Shown: piece by piece, positions 34,282 through 42,846 of the stretch | How positions within the stretch are numbered: the stretch's first letter is position 1 | How the letters are laid out: each line of letters opens with the position of its first letter | From: Mesobacterium pallidum | GTDB lineage: Bacteria > Pseudomonadota > Alphaproteobacteria > Rhodobacterales > Rhodobacteraceae | Reading direction: 5' to 3' | NCBI RefSeq assembly: GCF_019966535.1 | Contig: NZ_JAIMID010000008.1 | Coordinates: forward strand, 183,293 to 247,292 | Length of the DNA: 64,000 bases | The notes under the pieces: generated by a model | Seen by the model: the letters and a program-made list of their open reading frames with translations, nothing else | Told to the model about the DNA's origin: nothing | Database searches by the model: none | Made by a program: the position numbers and the translations under genes

Positions 34282-34875
34282 GGCGGCACAATGGCGCATG
34301 GCCTGGATCAAGGCAAATGGTCTGGGCGGACCAGGCGGCGAAAATACCCGCATCACGCGAGCGAGGCAGGCCGCCTTTGCGGGATTTTTCGTGCTTCAGG
34401 GGCGGTCAAATCGCAGGCGCGCTGCGTCGTTCCCATGAGCGTTCTCGGCTTTGACCGCGGCGCAGGAACCGAACTGGTTCCCGACCAGCACGCCGCCATT
34501 GGCGTCGACCGCCCGCCGGGGCCAATGCTTCCTGCTCTCGGTCGGACGGTGGCGCGGACCGGGATGTCACATGTCCGCCGGGCCCCGGGCGCGCGCGACG
34601 GATCCCGTCGGCATGACGCGTCACGATCCGGCGATCGTGCGGGCTGCGACCTGACAAGACCCGTCCGGCGCTGGCGAGAACATGACCGGCAGGACAAGAC
34701 AACGCGCATTGGCCTGCACGAGATTGGTCAGCCTGGGCCAAGCCGGAAAAAGTCGTTCGGCCACCTCGCGCCAGCTCTCGCCGGCAGGGGGCCGATCCGG
34801 GTCATCGACAAACCCAATGCTCCCGGACGTCTCGTCCGCCGCTCGGGAAGGGCGGCGCAGGATGCGTGAAAGTTT
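34282..34875. other. Non-coding spacer between coxC and dctP
   Basis: No supported gene was seen in about 590 bases. It should hold the coxC promoter at its left end and upstream elements for dctP at its right end. Open frames present have no recognisable similarity and no ribosome site. Confidence 0.4.
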
Positions 34876-34910
34876 TTTATTGACACACCAAGTAATGATC
34901 AGTCAATAAA
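34876..34910 (+). promoter_or_regulatory. dctP promoter with overlapping palindromic operator
   Basis: A perfect 9-bp inverted repeat, TTTATTGAC (34876-34884) and GTCAATAAA (34902-34910), is separated by 17 bases. The left arm overlaps a consensus -35 hexamer TTGACA (34880-34885), and a weak -10-like TCAATA lies 17 bases on, inside the right arm. A protein bound here would cover the promoter. The start codon of dctP is 44 bases downstream with GGGGAGGAC as ribosome site. The MarR protein of this locus is the first candidate. Confidence 0.6.
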
Positions 34911-34953
34911 TGAGGGAGGATGACAGGGGTCAAGGACCCGAGGGGAGGACACT

Positions 34954-35988
34954 ATGATTTCTTTGAGAGAATTCCTGGGAGCAGGCGCGGTCTGCCGCCT
35001 GATGGCCGCCACGACTGTCGGCACCGCCTTGATGGTCGGTTCCGCGGCCGCACAGGACGCCGTCACGCTGCGCGTCGCCAGCTTCATTCCCGCACAGGGA
35101 TTTCTGAACGTCGCTGTCGTGCAGCCGTATCTCGAGAAGGTCGAGGCCGCGTCCAACGGCACGCTCAAGTTCGATTTCTTCCCCGGCGGCACGCTTGGCC
35201 GCGCCCCGGCGCAACAACTGAGCCTGGTGCAGTCGGGCACGACGGACATGGCAGTTGTCATGCCCGCCTACACGCCCGGCGCCTTCGAGGATTACAACGT
35301 CACCCAGTTGCCGAACACGGCGCCGACCACGGCCGCCGCATCGGTCGGAGCATGGGAAGCCTTCGACAAGGGCCTTCTGCCGCAGCCCGAAGGCGTCAAG
35401 GTCCTAGGCATCGTGACCACCGCGAACAACGTCCTGCACACGCAGCCGCCCGTGGCGCAGCTGTCGGACATGGCGGGCCTCAAGATCCGGGCCGCGGGCA
35501 GCATCCAGTCGGCCGCCGTCGCAGCACTCGGCGGGTCGGTCATTGGCAATATCGCCGGCCCCGAGATCGCCGAGGGCATGAGCCGGAACCTGCTGGACGG
35601 CACTCTGATGGACTGGATCGGGATCCGCGAGTTCCGCGTCGACCGGCTTGCCGAAAACCATCTGGAGATCGACTTCGGCCGTCTGGTGCTGATGCTGGCG
35701 ATCAACCAGGCAAGCTTTGACAAGCTTCCCCAGGCCGCGAAGGACGCTTTGACCTCGAACGGCGGTCGCGTTTATGCCGAGGCCGGCGGCAAAGCGTTCG
35801 ACGACGCCGTCGACACCTACCGGTCGGAGTATGTCGCGCAGGGTCACAAGGCGGTCAGCCTGTCGGAAGACGAGACCAAGCAGGTCGATGCGGCCCTGGC
35901 CAAGGTGGTGGACGACTGGGTCGCCGAGACCGATGGCCGCGAGGCGCTTCTCGAGGTCTACCGGGCCGGCGTTCAAAGCGCCGAGTGA
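34954..35988 (+). CDS. TRAP transporter solute receptor, DctP family (locus 2)
   Basis: The 344-residue periplasmic receptor has a long signal peptide (about 33 residues, ending VGSAAAQDA) and the DctP fold: LRVASFIPAQGF at the start, FPGGTLGRAPAQQLSLVQSGTTDM, then LKIRAAGSIQSAAVAALGG, where the conserved Arg that clamps the substrate carboxylate is R in KIRAAG. This predicts an organic-acid ligand. Small and large permease genes follow directly. The start follows GGGGAGGAC. It is unrelated to the TAXI receptors of the other two TRAP operons. Confidence 0.92.
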   Translation: MISLREFLGAGAVCRLMAATTVGTALMVGSAAAQDAVTLRVASFIPAQGFLNVAVVQPYLEKVEAASNGTLKFDFFPGGTLGRAPAQQLSLVQSGTTDMAVVMPAYTPGAFEDYNVTQLPNTAPTTAAASVGAWEAFDKGLLPQPEGVKVLGIVTTANNVLHTQPPVAQLSDMAGLKIRAAGSIQSAAVAALGGSVIGNIAGPEIAEGMSRNLLDGTLMDWIGIREFRVDRLAENHLEIDFGRLVLMLAINQASFDKLPQAAKDALTSNGGRVYAEAGGKAFDDAVDTYRSEYVAQGHKAVSLSEDETKQVDAALAKVVDDWVAETDGREALLEVYRAGVQSAE

Positions 35989-36066
35989 TCCCGGACAGCA
36001 CTACAGGAGCGGTCCCGCCGACGTGGCGGGGCCGTTTCGGGCCGGGATGCCGGCAGAGGATCGGCG

Positions 36067-36630
36067 ATGAAAGGCAGGTCGACGGTGTCGGACACTTCTG
36101 AACGCATCACGCGCGAGGCTCGCGGTGAGACCGCCCTTGCGGATCTTGGGCCCGTCAAAGGCCCCGCGTCGGGCCGAACCCTGGCGCTGGCCGCCGTGCT
36201 GATCCTCGTGGGCAACGTGGTCCTGACGATTGTCGACGTCCTGATGCGCTGGCTGCTGTCACAGCCGCAAAGCTGGGTATCGGACATTGCCGAATTGACC
36301 TATCCCGTGGCGATCGCCTGCTGTTTCCCGATCGCGCTTCAGACCGGGTCGATGATCGTCGTCCGTTTTCTGGCGACCGTGGTCGGACCGCGCCCGGCGC
36401 ATGTGCTCGACCTGATCGGACAAGCGCTTCTGGCGCTTCTGCTGGCGCTTTTCACCTGGAAAGTGGGGGCGCGGGCGCTGTCCGACTGGACCGCCGGGTA
36501 TTCGACCCTGACGCTGAAATGGCCGGTCGCGCCGACATGGGCCATGGTGGCCCTTCTCATGGCCGTTTCGACCTTCGTGCAGTGCGTCGCTTGCTGGCGA
36601 CTGGCAAGAAAAGGACACCCCGATGCTTGA
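36067..36630 (+). CDS. TRAP transporter small permease, DctQ family
   Basis: The 187-residue protein has four predicted membrane helices after a hydrophilic N-terminus of about 35 residues. The typical DctQ pattern is present: LMRWLLSQPQSWVSDIAEL, with a Trp and acidic residues at the start of helix 2, and ALSDWTAGYSTLTLKWPVAP before helix 4. It partners the DctM protein encoded next, with which it overlaps by eight bases. A GTG 18 bases inside is an alternative start. Confidence 0.9.
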   Translation: MKGRSTVSDTSERITREARGETALADLGPVKGPASGRTLALAAVLILVGNVVLTIVDVLMRWLLSQPQSWVSDIAELTYPVAIACCFPIALQTGSMIVVRFLATVVGPRPAHVLDLIGQALLALLLALFTWKVGARALSDWTAGYSTLTLKWPVAPTWAMVALLMAVSTFVQCVACWRLARKGHPDA

Positions 36631-37927
36631 TGCACCGGTTCTGATGCTTCTCCTCGGCGTTGCGGTGATGATCGGCATGATCATCCTGCATGTGCCTGTC
36701 GGCGTTTCGATGGCCTTGACCGGGATCGTCATGTTCTCGATGCAGGTCAGCCTGCCGGCGGCCCTGGGCACCGTCGCGCCAGAGGTGCTGGCGGCCTTCG
36801 TCAGCCGGGATCTCGTGACAATTCCGCTGTTTCTCCTAATGGGATCGCTGGCGGCGCGGGCCGGGATATCTGGGGATATCTACAACCTGGCAAGCGCGTG
36901 GATCGGCCACCTGCGCGGCGGGCTGGCCATGGGCACCGTCGTCGGCTGCGGCGGGTTCGGGGCGCTGTGCGGGTCGTCCGTCGCGACGGCGGCGACCATG
37001 GGGCGGGTGGCGCTGCCCGAGATGCGGGCGCGGAACTATTCGCCCGAGCTGGCCGTGGGCGCCATTGCCAGCGGCGGCACGCTTGGCATCCTGATCCCGC
37101 CGTCCATCGTGATGGTGATCTACGCCGTGCTGACGGAACAGTTCGTGCTCGACCTCTTCCTTGCCGGGATCCTGCCCGGGCTGCTCGCGATCGTGCTGTA
37201 CTGTCTGGCCATCGTCATCACCACCTGGATCAAGCCTTCCGTCGCGCCGTCCGTCCCGGCCCAGAGCTGGGGTCAGAGGGTCCGTGCCATGCGTGACGCA
37301 TGGCGGGCCGTCGTGGTCATCGCCCTTGTGGTCGGCGGCCTCTATGTCGGCCTGTTCACCGTGGTGGAAGCTGCGTCGGTCGGCGTCGGCCTGACACTGA
37401 TCTTCTTCCTGCTGCGCTACCCGCGGTCAGACTGGCGCCGGGCGCTGGAACTTGTGGCGGTCGAAACCGCGCAGAGCACCGCGATGATCTTTCTGATGGT
37501 CGTGGGCGCGTCGCTCTTCAGCTATTTCCTCACGCTCACACAGGCGCCGCAGGCCATCGTAACCCAGGTCGAGGCAGCGAATTTCAGCCCCTACATGGTG
37601 ATCTTCCTGTTGATGCTGATGTATCTCTTCCTCGGCGCGGTGTTCGACGCCATCGCCGCGATGATCCTGACCACGCCCTTTGTCTTCCCGCTGGTGACCG
37701 GCCTTGGCTTCGACCCGATCTGGTGGGGGATCGTGCTGGTGATGGTGATCGAGATCGGGATGATCACGCCGCCGATCGGAATGAACGTGTTCGTCCTGAA
37801 CGGGGTGGCGCCGGATATCTCGCTGCGCCGGATCTATCGCGGGATCGTGCCGTTCCTGCTTGCCGATCTTGTCCGGCTTGCCCTTGTCATCGCCTTCCCG
37901 GTCATCGCCTTGGCGCTTCTGCCCTGA
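36623..37927 (+). CDS. TRAP transporter large permease, DctM family
   Basis: This 434-residue membrane protein of about 12 helices carries DctM signatures: IPLFLLMGSLAARAGISGDI, GGFGALCGSSVATAATMGRVALPEM and GGTLGILIPPSIVMVIYAVLTE, plus EIGMITPPIGMNVFVLNGVA near the end. It is the ion-coupled transport subunit that accepts substrate from DctP. AAGGAC lies upstream of its ATG. It ends convergently, 34 bases from the MarR gene. Confidence 0.93.
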   Translation: MLDAPVLMLLLGVAVMIGMIILHVPVGVSMALTGIVMFSMQVSLPAALGTVAPEVLAAFVSRDLVTIPLFLLMGSLAARAGISGDIYNLASAWIGHLRGGLAMGTVVGCGGFGALCGSSVATAATMGRVALPEMRARNYSPELAVGAIASGGTLGILIPPSIVMVIYAVLTEQFVLDLFLAGILPGLLAIVLYCLAIVITTWIKPSVAPSVPAQSWGQRVRAMRDAWRAVVVIALVVGGLYVGLFTVVEAASVGVGLTLIFFLLRYPRSDWRRALELVAVETAQSTAMIFLMVVGASLFSYFLTLTQAPQAIVTQVEAANFSPYMVIFLLMLMYLFLGAVFDAIAAMILTTPFVFPLVTGLGFDPIWWGIVLVMVIEIGMITPPIGMNVFVLNGVAPDISLRRIYRGIVPFLLADLVRLALVIAFPVIALALLP

Positions 37928-37961
37928 GGGGCCCGGGGGCGGTGACGGACCCCGGTGTGGA

Positions 37962-38456
37962 TCACTCCTGCGTCAGATCCTGGATGAGCGCGTCGACATT
38001 GCCACGAATGCGTCCCAGCATGGCGTTGAGCTGGACAAGTTCCTTTGGCGAGAGGCCCGCGGTGATACGCGCCGCGCGCATCGCGCCGGCCTCGGCCAGG
38101 CGTGCGTGCATGGCCCAGCCCTTTTCGGTCAGCCGCGCGATGGTGGCGCGCCCCCGGCTTGTCGTCACCTCGAGCGTGGCGTAACCCTCTGCCTTGAGCA
38201 GCTTGAGCGCCCGGCTGGCGGAGGCCGTGTCGAGATCCGCAGACAGCGCCGCGTCGCCCACGGTCAGGTCGCCGTTCCTTGCGAGCGCCAGGATCATCCG
38301 CCATTCCTGGACGCCAAGGCCGAACCGGGTCCGGTAGAACGCTGATGCCGACCGGTTCAGCCTGTTGGCGACGCCGATCATCCGGAAGGTGACGCCCTGG
38401 TCGATAAGCAGGACCAGGGCGTCTTCTTCCGTCGCTGCGCTGGACTTTCTCGTCAC
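37962..38456 (-). CDS. MarR-family regulator (locus 2)
   Basis: The 164-residue winged-helix protein shows the MarR core FGLGVQEWRMILALARNGDL, recognition region SADLDTASASRALKLLKAEG and wing SRGRATIARLTEKG. The GTG start at 38456 overlaps the stop of the dienelactone-hydrolase-like gene by four bases (GTGA), so it is translated as the third gene of that minus-strand operon. It may repress the palindromic dctP promoter, the SDR/IlvD divergent promoter, or both. The ligand is unknown. Confidence 0.8.
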   Translation of the reverse strand: MTRKSSAATEEDALVLLIDQGVTFRMIGVANRLNRSASAFYRTRFGLGVQEWRMILALARNGDLTVGDAALSADLDTASASRALKLLKAEGYATLEVTTSRGRATIARLTEKGWAMHARLAEAGAMRAARITAGLSPKELVQLNAMLGRIRGNVDALIQDLTQE

Positions 38457-39160
38457 GTGTCGGTCTCCGTGGCTGCAGCGACGTCCGTCGCGGATTGTAT
38501 CGATACCTCGTCTATCATGCGCATACTGATGGTCCACGCAATGATTGCGGCGTCGGGGTCGAACGCGGGCCGGCTGTCGCAGCTGAACCCATGGCCCGCC
38601 GGAAAGACATGGACGGGCAGGTCGGGCTGCTTGCGGCGGACCGTGGCGACGTTTTCGGCGCTGATCGTGGGGTCTTCGGCCCCGTAGAACAGCCGGACCG
38701 GACAAAGCGGGGCCGCGTCGGAAAATCTTTCGATCAGACCGCCATAGTAACACGCGGCCGAGGCCACGCGCGCGTCCTGCGTCGCGATGCGGTAGGCCAG
38801 AGAGCCGCCGAGACAGAAGCCCATCACCGAGACCGGGCCTTCATCCTGAAGCGCGTTCACGGCCGCGGCCACGTCCCGCAGCGCGGCATCGAGGTCGAAG
38901 TCCTTCATCAGCGCCAGCCCGCTCTGGACATCCTCGGGCGCATACCCGGTCTCGTAGCCCCGCGACACGCGGTCAAACAGAGCAGGTGCCGCGGCGACGT
39001 AGCCCAGGGCCGCCAGTCGGTCGCAGACCGACCGGATATGGCCGTTGACGCCGAAGATCTCCTGCAGGACGACCACCGCGCCCCGCCTCGGGCCGTCCGG
39101 GTCGGCGCGGTACATGGAAAAGACATGGCCGTCCGCGGCCGTCACATCAATCTGGGTCAT
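38453..39160 (-). CDS. Dienelactone hydrolase family protein
   Basis: The 235-residue alpha/beta hydrolase belongs to the dienelactone hydrolase family. The nucleophile elbow is GFCLGG with a catalytic Cys, the acid is Asp in YGAEDPTI, and the base is His in PAGHGFSCDS. The N-terminal QEIFGVNGHIRSVCDRLA is also characteristic. Family members open lactones or hydrolyse esters in aromatic and sugar-acid catabolism. It sits between SDR and MarR genes in locus 2, consistent with lactone opening before dehydration. The exact substrate is unknown. Confidence 0.88.
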   Translation of the reverse strand: MTQIDVTAADGHVFSMYRADPDGPRRGAVVVLQEIFGVNGHIRSVCDRLAALGYVAAAPALFDRVSRGYETGYAPEDVQSGLALMKDFDLDAALRDVAAAVNALQDEGPVSVMGFCLGGSLAYRIATQDARVASAACYYGGLIERFSDAAPLCPVRLFYGAEDPTISAENVATVRRKQPDLPVHVFPAGHGFSCDSRPAFDPDAAIIAWTISMRMIDEVSIQSATDVAAATETDT

Positions 39161-39188
39161 GGCGTTCCTTCCAGGGTCTCCAGGGGTG

Positions 39189-40022
39189 TCAAACGGGTCG
39201 ATCCGGCCCCAGGCAGGCGCCGCCGTCGATGATGATCTCGGCCCCGGTCACGTGCGACGAGGCGGGAGAGGCCAGGAACAGGGCGGCCCCGTAAAGATCC
39301 TGCGGCCGGGCGATCCGGCCCAGCGGGGCGGCGCGTTCGAACGGCGCGCGGGATGCGTCGTCCTGCAGGCGCCCGCCGCCGATGTTCGTGATCACCGGCC
39401 CCGGCGAGATCGCGTTCACGAGGATCCCGTAGCGCGCCAGCTCGCGCGCGGCCTGCTTGACCAACATGCCGACACCGCCCTTCGAGGCGACATAGGGTGC
39501 GCCGACCAGCAGTTCGGTATGCGTGGCCGAGATGGAGCTTGTGACGATGATCCGCCCGCCGCCGCGCGCCTTGAGATGCGGAATCGCGGCCTGCATCGTC
39601 CGGAAGGTTGCGCCGATATTGACGGACAAGACCCGGTCGAGAAGCGCCGGATCCAGTGCTTCGAAGGCGCGCGACCCAAGCCGTTCCCCGTCGGGCGTGA
39701 CGAAACCGGGGCCGCCGCTGATACCGGCATTGGCAAAGACGACATCCACGCCCCGCGCTTCGGCCACCTGGGCAAATCCGCGGTCCAGGGCCGCGGCATC
39801 GGTCGCGTCGACCTCGACCCCGACGGCATCCGGTCCGAGGGCCGTGCAGGCCGCGTCAAGCGCGTCGCGGTCGATGTCGAACAGCGTCACCTGCGCGCCG
39901 TTCTCGGCCATCGCGCGGGCAAAGCCCAGTCCGATCCCGCTGGCGCCTCCGGTCACGACGACCGAAAGGCCCGAGACGTCGAACAGTGTCTCGATCCGCG
40001 CTGAAGAACCTGTCCCGTTCAT
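39189..40022 (-). CDS. Short-chain dehydrogenase/reductase (SDR)
   Basis: The 277-residue protein is a classical SDR with cofactor motif TGGASGIG, NAGISGG, the Ser of TSSIS, the catalytic YVASKGG (YxxxK) and a C-terminal ISPGPVITNIGG. Asp at the end of strand 2 (LFDIDRD) favours NAD over NADP. The ATG at 40022 fits the usual start distance from the cofactor motif; its ribosome site is weak. It is the first gene of the minus-strand operon SDR-DLH-marR, divergent from ilvD-like. It probably oxidises a hydroxy-acid or sugar-type intermediate of locus 2. Confidence 0.88.
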   Translation of the reverse strand: MNGTGSSARIETLFDVSGLSVVVTGGASGIGLGFARAMAENGAQVTLFDIDRDALDAACTALGPDAVGVEVDATDAAALDRGFAQVAEARGVDVVFANAGISGGPGFVTPDGERLGSRAFEALDPALLDRVLSVNIGATFRTMQAAIPHLKARGGGRIIVTSSISATHTELLVGAPYVASKGGVGMLVKQAARELARYGILVNAISPGPVITNIGGGRLQDDASRAPFERAAPLGRIARPQDLYGAALFLASPASSHVTGAEIIIDGGACLGPDRPV

Positions 40023-40037
40023 GATTTCACCATCTTG

Positions 40038-40049
40038 TTGATATGTCAA
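40038..40049. promoter_or_regulatory. Candidate operator between SDR and IlvD-like genes
   Basis: TTGATATGTCAA is a near-perfect 12-base palindrome (two mismatched positions) in the short AT-rich divergent region. Its half-site GTCAA also occurs in the palindrome of the dctP promoter (34902-34906). It could be a shared site for the locus MarR protein; this is inference. Confidence 0.4.
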
Positions 40050-40110
40050 AAATTGTTTAATCATGTTTACAGGAAGCCTCGTGGCCCGGCAAGGATGAAG
40101 GAAACCGTTC

Positions 40111-41817
40111 ATGACAGACACCCGCAAGACCAACAGCGTCACGTTGCGCAGCAACTTCCCGGTCGGGTCGTCCTTCTGGGCCGTGCGGCGGGCACAGTGG
40201 CGCGCGCTCGGCCTCACGGACGAGGACATGGAAAAGCCGAAGATCGCGGTGGTGAACACCTCGTCCGAACTGGCGATCTGCTTCAACCACCTTGACGCGG
40301 TGGCGGCGGTGGTGAAGGACGCGGTGCGCGAGGCGGGCGGACTGCCCTTCGAGGTGCGCACCGCCGCGCCGAGCGACTTTATCCACAGCGCCGGCAATGC
40401 CGGCAAGTATATCCTTCCGGCCCGCGACCTGATCACGAATGACATCGAGGTGCAGGTGGAAGGCGCACAGCTGGACGCCATGGTCTGCCTGGCGTCCTGC
40501 GACAAGACCGCGCCGGGCCAGCTGATGGCGGCAGCACGGCTGAACATCCCGACCATATTCGTCATCTGCGGATATCAGAGCAGCGGCCATATCGGTGACG
40601 AACATGTCGATATCGAAGAGGTGTTCCTTGGCGCCGGTCACCATGCCATGGGCGCGATCACGCTCGAGCGGCTGCGCGAGATGAGCGAACAGGCCATCGG
40701 CTCGTCAGGCGTCTGTTCGGGCATGGGAACCGCCAATTCGATGCATACGGTCTGCGAAGCGCTTGGGATGACCTTGCCCGGCCACGCACCGGTGCGCGCC
40801 TATGGCCCCAAGATGCTCGTCCATGCGGCGGATGCCGGCCGGAGGATCGTCGACATGGTGTGGGAAGACATACGCCCCCGCGACATCCTGACCGAGGCCG
40901 CGTTCGAGAACGCGGTGCGCTCGATCTTTGCGATCAGCGGGTCGATCAACACGGTCAAGCACCTGCAGGCGGTGGCCGCCGAGGCCGGGACGGACATCGA
41001 CGTCTACAAGATGTACGAAACCTTCATGGAAAACGCGCCCGTCCTTGTCGCGGTGCGACCGAACGGCGATACGAGCATCGAGGCGTTCGAGGACGGCGGC
41101 GGCGCGCGCGCGATCCTCAAGAACCTCGGCAGCCTGGCGCGCCATGATGCGCGGTCGGTCACCGGCGGCACGCTTGGCGACATCCTCTCGGACTACACGC
41201 CGCCGGACGATACGGTGAAGACCGCCGACGCCCCGCTGTCCGACAAGCCGGCCATCGTCATCGTGCGCGGCAACCTCGCGCCCGACACCGCCATCATCAA
41301 GCTGGGCCTGCGCTATGACCGCAAGCTGGTGATGACAGGCCCGGCGATCTGTTTCGATACGCCGATCGCCGCCATCGAGGGTCTGCAACAGGGCAAGGTC
41401 AAGGCGGGGGACATGCTGGTCCTGCGCGGTCTGGGCGTCAAGGGCGGTCCCGGCATGGGCATGGCGTCCCGCGTCGTCTTTGCGATCGAGGGGGCCGGCC
41501 TGAGCGAAGATGTGTCGGTGATCACCGACGGTCAGCTTTCGGGGCTCGTCAACAAGGGGCTGGTCGTGGGCGAGGTCACGCCCGAGGCGTATGGCGGCGG
41601 CCCTCTCGGGCTGATCGAGGACGGTGATCTGATCACGATCGACGTGATGGCGCGCCGGGTGGATGCCCACCTGACCGAGTCCCAGTGGGCCGAGCGGCGG
41701 GCCGCATGCGCCCCGGCCGAGCTGTCCGACCAGCGGGGCTACCTCGCGTCCTACGAAGAGGTCGTCCAGCCCCTGTCGCGCGGCGCGATCCTGGTCCGGC
41801 CCAGGAAGGACGGCTAA
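40111..41817 (+). CDS. IlvD/Edd-family dehydratase
   Basis: The 568-residue Fe-S dehydratase aligns with dihydroxy-acid and sugar-acid dehydratases. Cluster cysteines are visible in LASCDKTAPGQL and SSGVCSGMGTANSM, with a third likely in the N-terminal part (the ELAICFNHL segment replaces the usual CN). The C-terminal domain has TDGQLSGLVNKGLVVGEVTPEA. The divergence from housekeeping IlvD (ACDKTTPG, GACGGMYTANTM) and the catabolic neighbourhood suggest an aldonate or similar hydroxy-acid dehydratase. It is divergent from SDR and ends four bases from the convergent LysR gene. Confidence 0.87.
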   Translation: MTDTRKTNSVTLRSNFPVGSSFWAVRRAQWRALGLTDEDMEKPKIAVVNTSSELAICFNHLDAVAAVVKDAVREAGGLPFEVRTAAPSDFIHSAGNAGKYILPARDLITNDIEVQVEGAQLDAMVCLASCDKTAPGQLMAAARLNIPTIFVICGYQSSGHIGDEHVDIEEVFLGAGHHAMGAITLERLREMSEQAIGSSGVCSGMGTANSMHTVCEALGMTLPGHAPVRAYGPKMLVHAADAGRRIVDMVWEDIRPRDILTEAAFENAVRSIFAISGSINTVKHLQAVAAEAGTDIDVYKMYETFMENAPVLVAVRPNGDTSIEAFEDGGGARAILKNLGSLARHDARSVTGGTLGDILSDYTPPDDTVKTADAPLSDKPAIVIVRGNLAPDTAIIKLGLRYDRKLVMTGPAICFDTPIAAIEGLQQGKVKAGDMLVLRGLGVKGGPGMGMASRVVFAIEGAGLSEDVSVITDGQLSGLVNKGLVVGEVTPEAYGGGPLGLIEDGDLITIDVMARRVDAHLTESQWAERRAACAPAELSDQRGYLASYEEVVQPLSRGAILVRPRKDG

Positions 41818-41821
41818 CGGC

Positions 41822-42721
41822 TTATCCCTTGTCCCAGGGCGGCACCGGTTGAACCGCGCGCTGCAGCCACGCGCACATGCCCATGACAAGCCGGTCCTGG
41901 CTCCGCGCCTGCGGGACCCAGGCGCTGATCCAGAGGTCCGGCACGGGAAAATCCGGCAGGACTTCGACCAGCGTGCCCCGTTCCAGGTGGGGCCGGGCAA
42001 GGTATTCGGACACCAGGGCGATGCCCAGCCCGGAGACAGCCGCATCCAGCAGGATGCCGCTGTCGTTGACCGAAAGCCGGGCATGGGCGTCGACGGTCAC
42101 CGGCCCGTGAATGCCGTCGAAGCTCCAGACCGATCCCGTCGGCCGGAAGGTCAGGCATTCATGTTTCAAAAGCTCTCCCGGGTGGTCGGGGTGGCCGGAC
42201 CGCTCAAGATACTTCGGCGCCGCGACCAGCCGGCGCGGGTAGGGACACAGCGGCAGCATGTCCACATCGGGATAGGATGTCGCGATTGCCCCGATCGTGA
42301 TGTCAAAGCCTTCCTCCGCCGGGTTCACCGACCGATCCATCAGGACAAGATCGACGCGGGCCCTTGGATGGGCAAGCTGGAAATCGGTGATGATCTGCCC
42401 GAAATGGGTCGTGCCAAGCGTCGTCGGGCACTTGATCGTCAGCGTCCCGTCCATCGGCGAGGCCGAGTCCCGGAGCTCGGAGAACGTGTCGCTCACATCA
42501 GCCACGATCGCGACGAACCTCGGGTGGACGCGTTCTCCGGTCTTGGTCAGCTCGAGCTTGCGGGTGGAGCGCCGGAACAGCGGTCCGCCGACCTGATCCT
42601 CAAGCCGGGAGATCTTTTTTGACACGACGGAAGGCACCGTGCCGAGGTTGCGCGCCGCGGCCGAGAAACTTCCCGCCCTGACCACGGCAAGAAAGGTGCG
42701 CATGTTGTCGATCGTGTCCAT
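41822..42721 (-). CDS. LysR-family regulator (locus 2; paralog of 4913-5824)
   Basis: The 299-residue LysR protein has the helix-turn-helix TFLAVVRAGSFSAAARNLG and an effector domain. It shares long identical or near-identical stretches with the locus 1 LysR (PTTLGT, MDRSVNPAEEGFD, LVEVLPDFPV). It is divergent from the FAD oxidoreductase-acnX operon, with a CTTTC/GAAAG dyad in the intergenic region. It is probably the activator of the aconitase X module and responds to a related inducer in both loci. Confidence 0.87.
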   Translation of the reverse strand: MDTIDNMRTFLAVVRAGSFSAAARNLGTVPSVVSKKISRLEDQVGGPLFRRSTRKLELTKTGERVHPRFVAIVADVSDTFSELRDSASPMDGTLTIKCPTTLGTTHFGQIITDFQLAHPRARVDLVLMDRSVNPAEEGFDITIGAIATSYPDVDMLPLCPYPRRLVAAPKYLERSGHPDHPGELLKHECLTFRPTGSVWSFDGIHGPVTVDAHARLSVNDSGILLDAAVSGLGIALVSEYLARPHLERGTLVEVLPDFPVPDLWISAWVPQARSQDRLVMGMCAWLQRAVQPVPPWDKG

Positions 42722-42742
42722 GTCGGGGCCTCCTTACCTGAC

Positions 42743-42767
42743 TATCTTTCCCGAATTGCGAAAGGTA
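42743..42767. promoter_or_regulatory. Candidate LysR binding site between lysR and the FAD/acnX operon
   Basis: TATCTTTC (42743-42750) and GAAAGGTA (42760-42767) form an inverted repeat with seven of eight positions paired and a 9-base spacer. The arrangement TTTC-N9-GAAA fits the partly symmetric sites used by LysR proteins at divergent promoters. The lysR start codon is 22 bases to the left and the operon start 80 bases to the right. Confidence 0.5.
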
Positions 42768-42846
42768 AAGGCGCACATTTGGTCTTTCTCTGGCACATCC
42801 GGGATGAAACAGTCGCACGAGACCCCGGCAGCGAGGAGATACCGGC

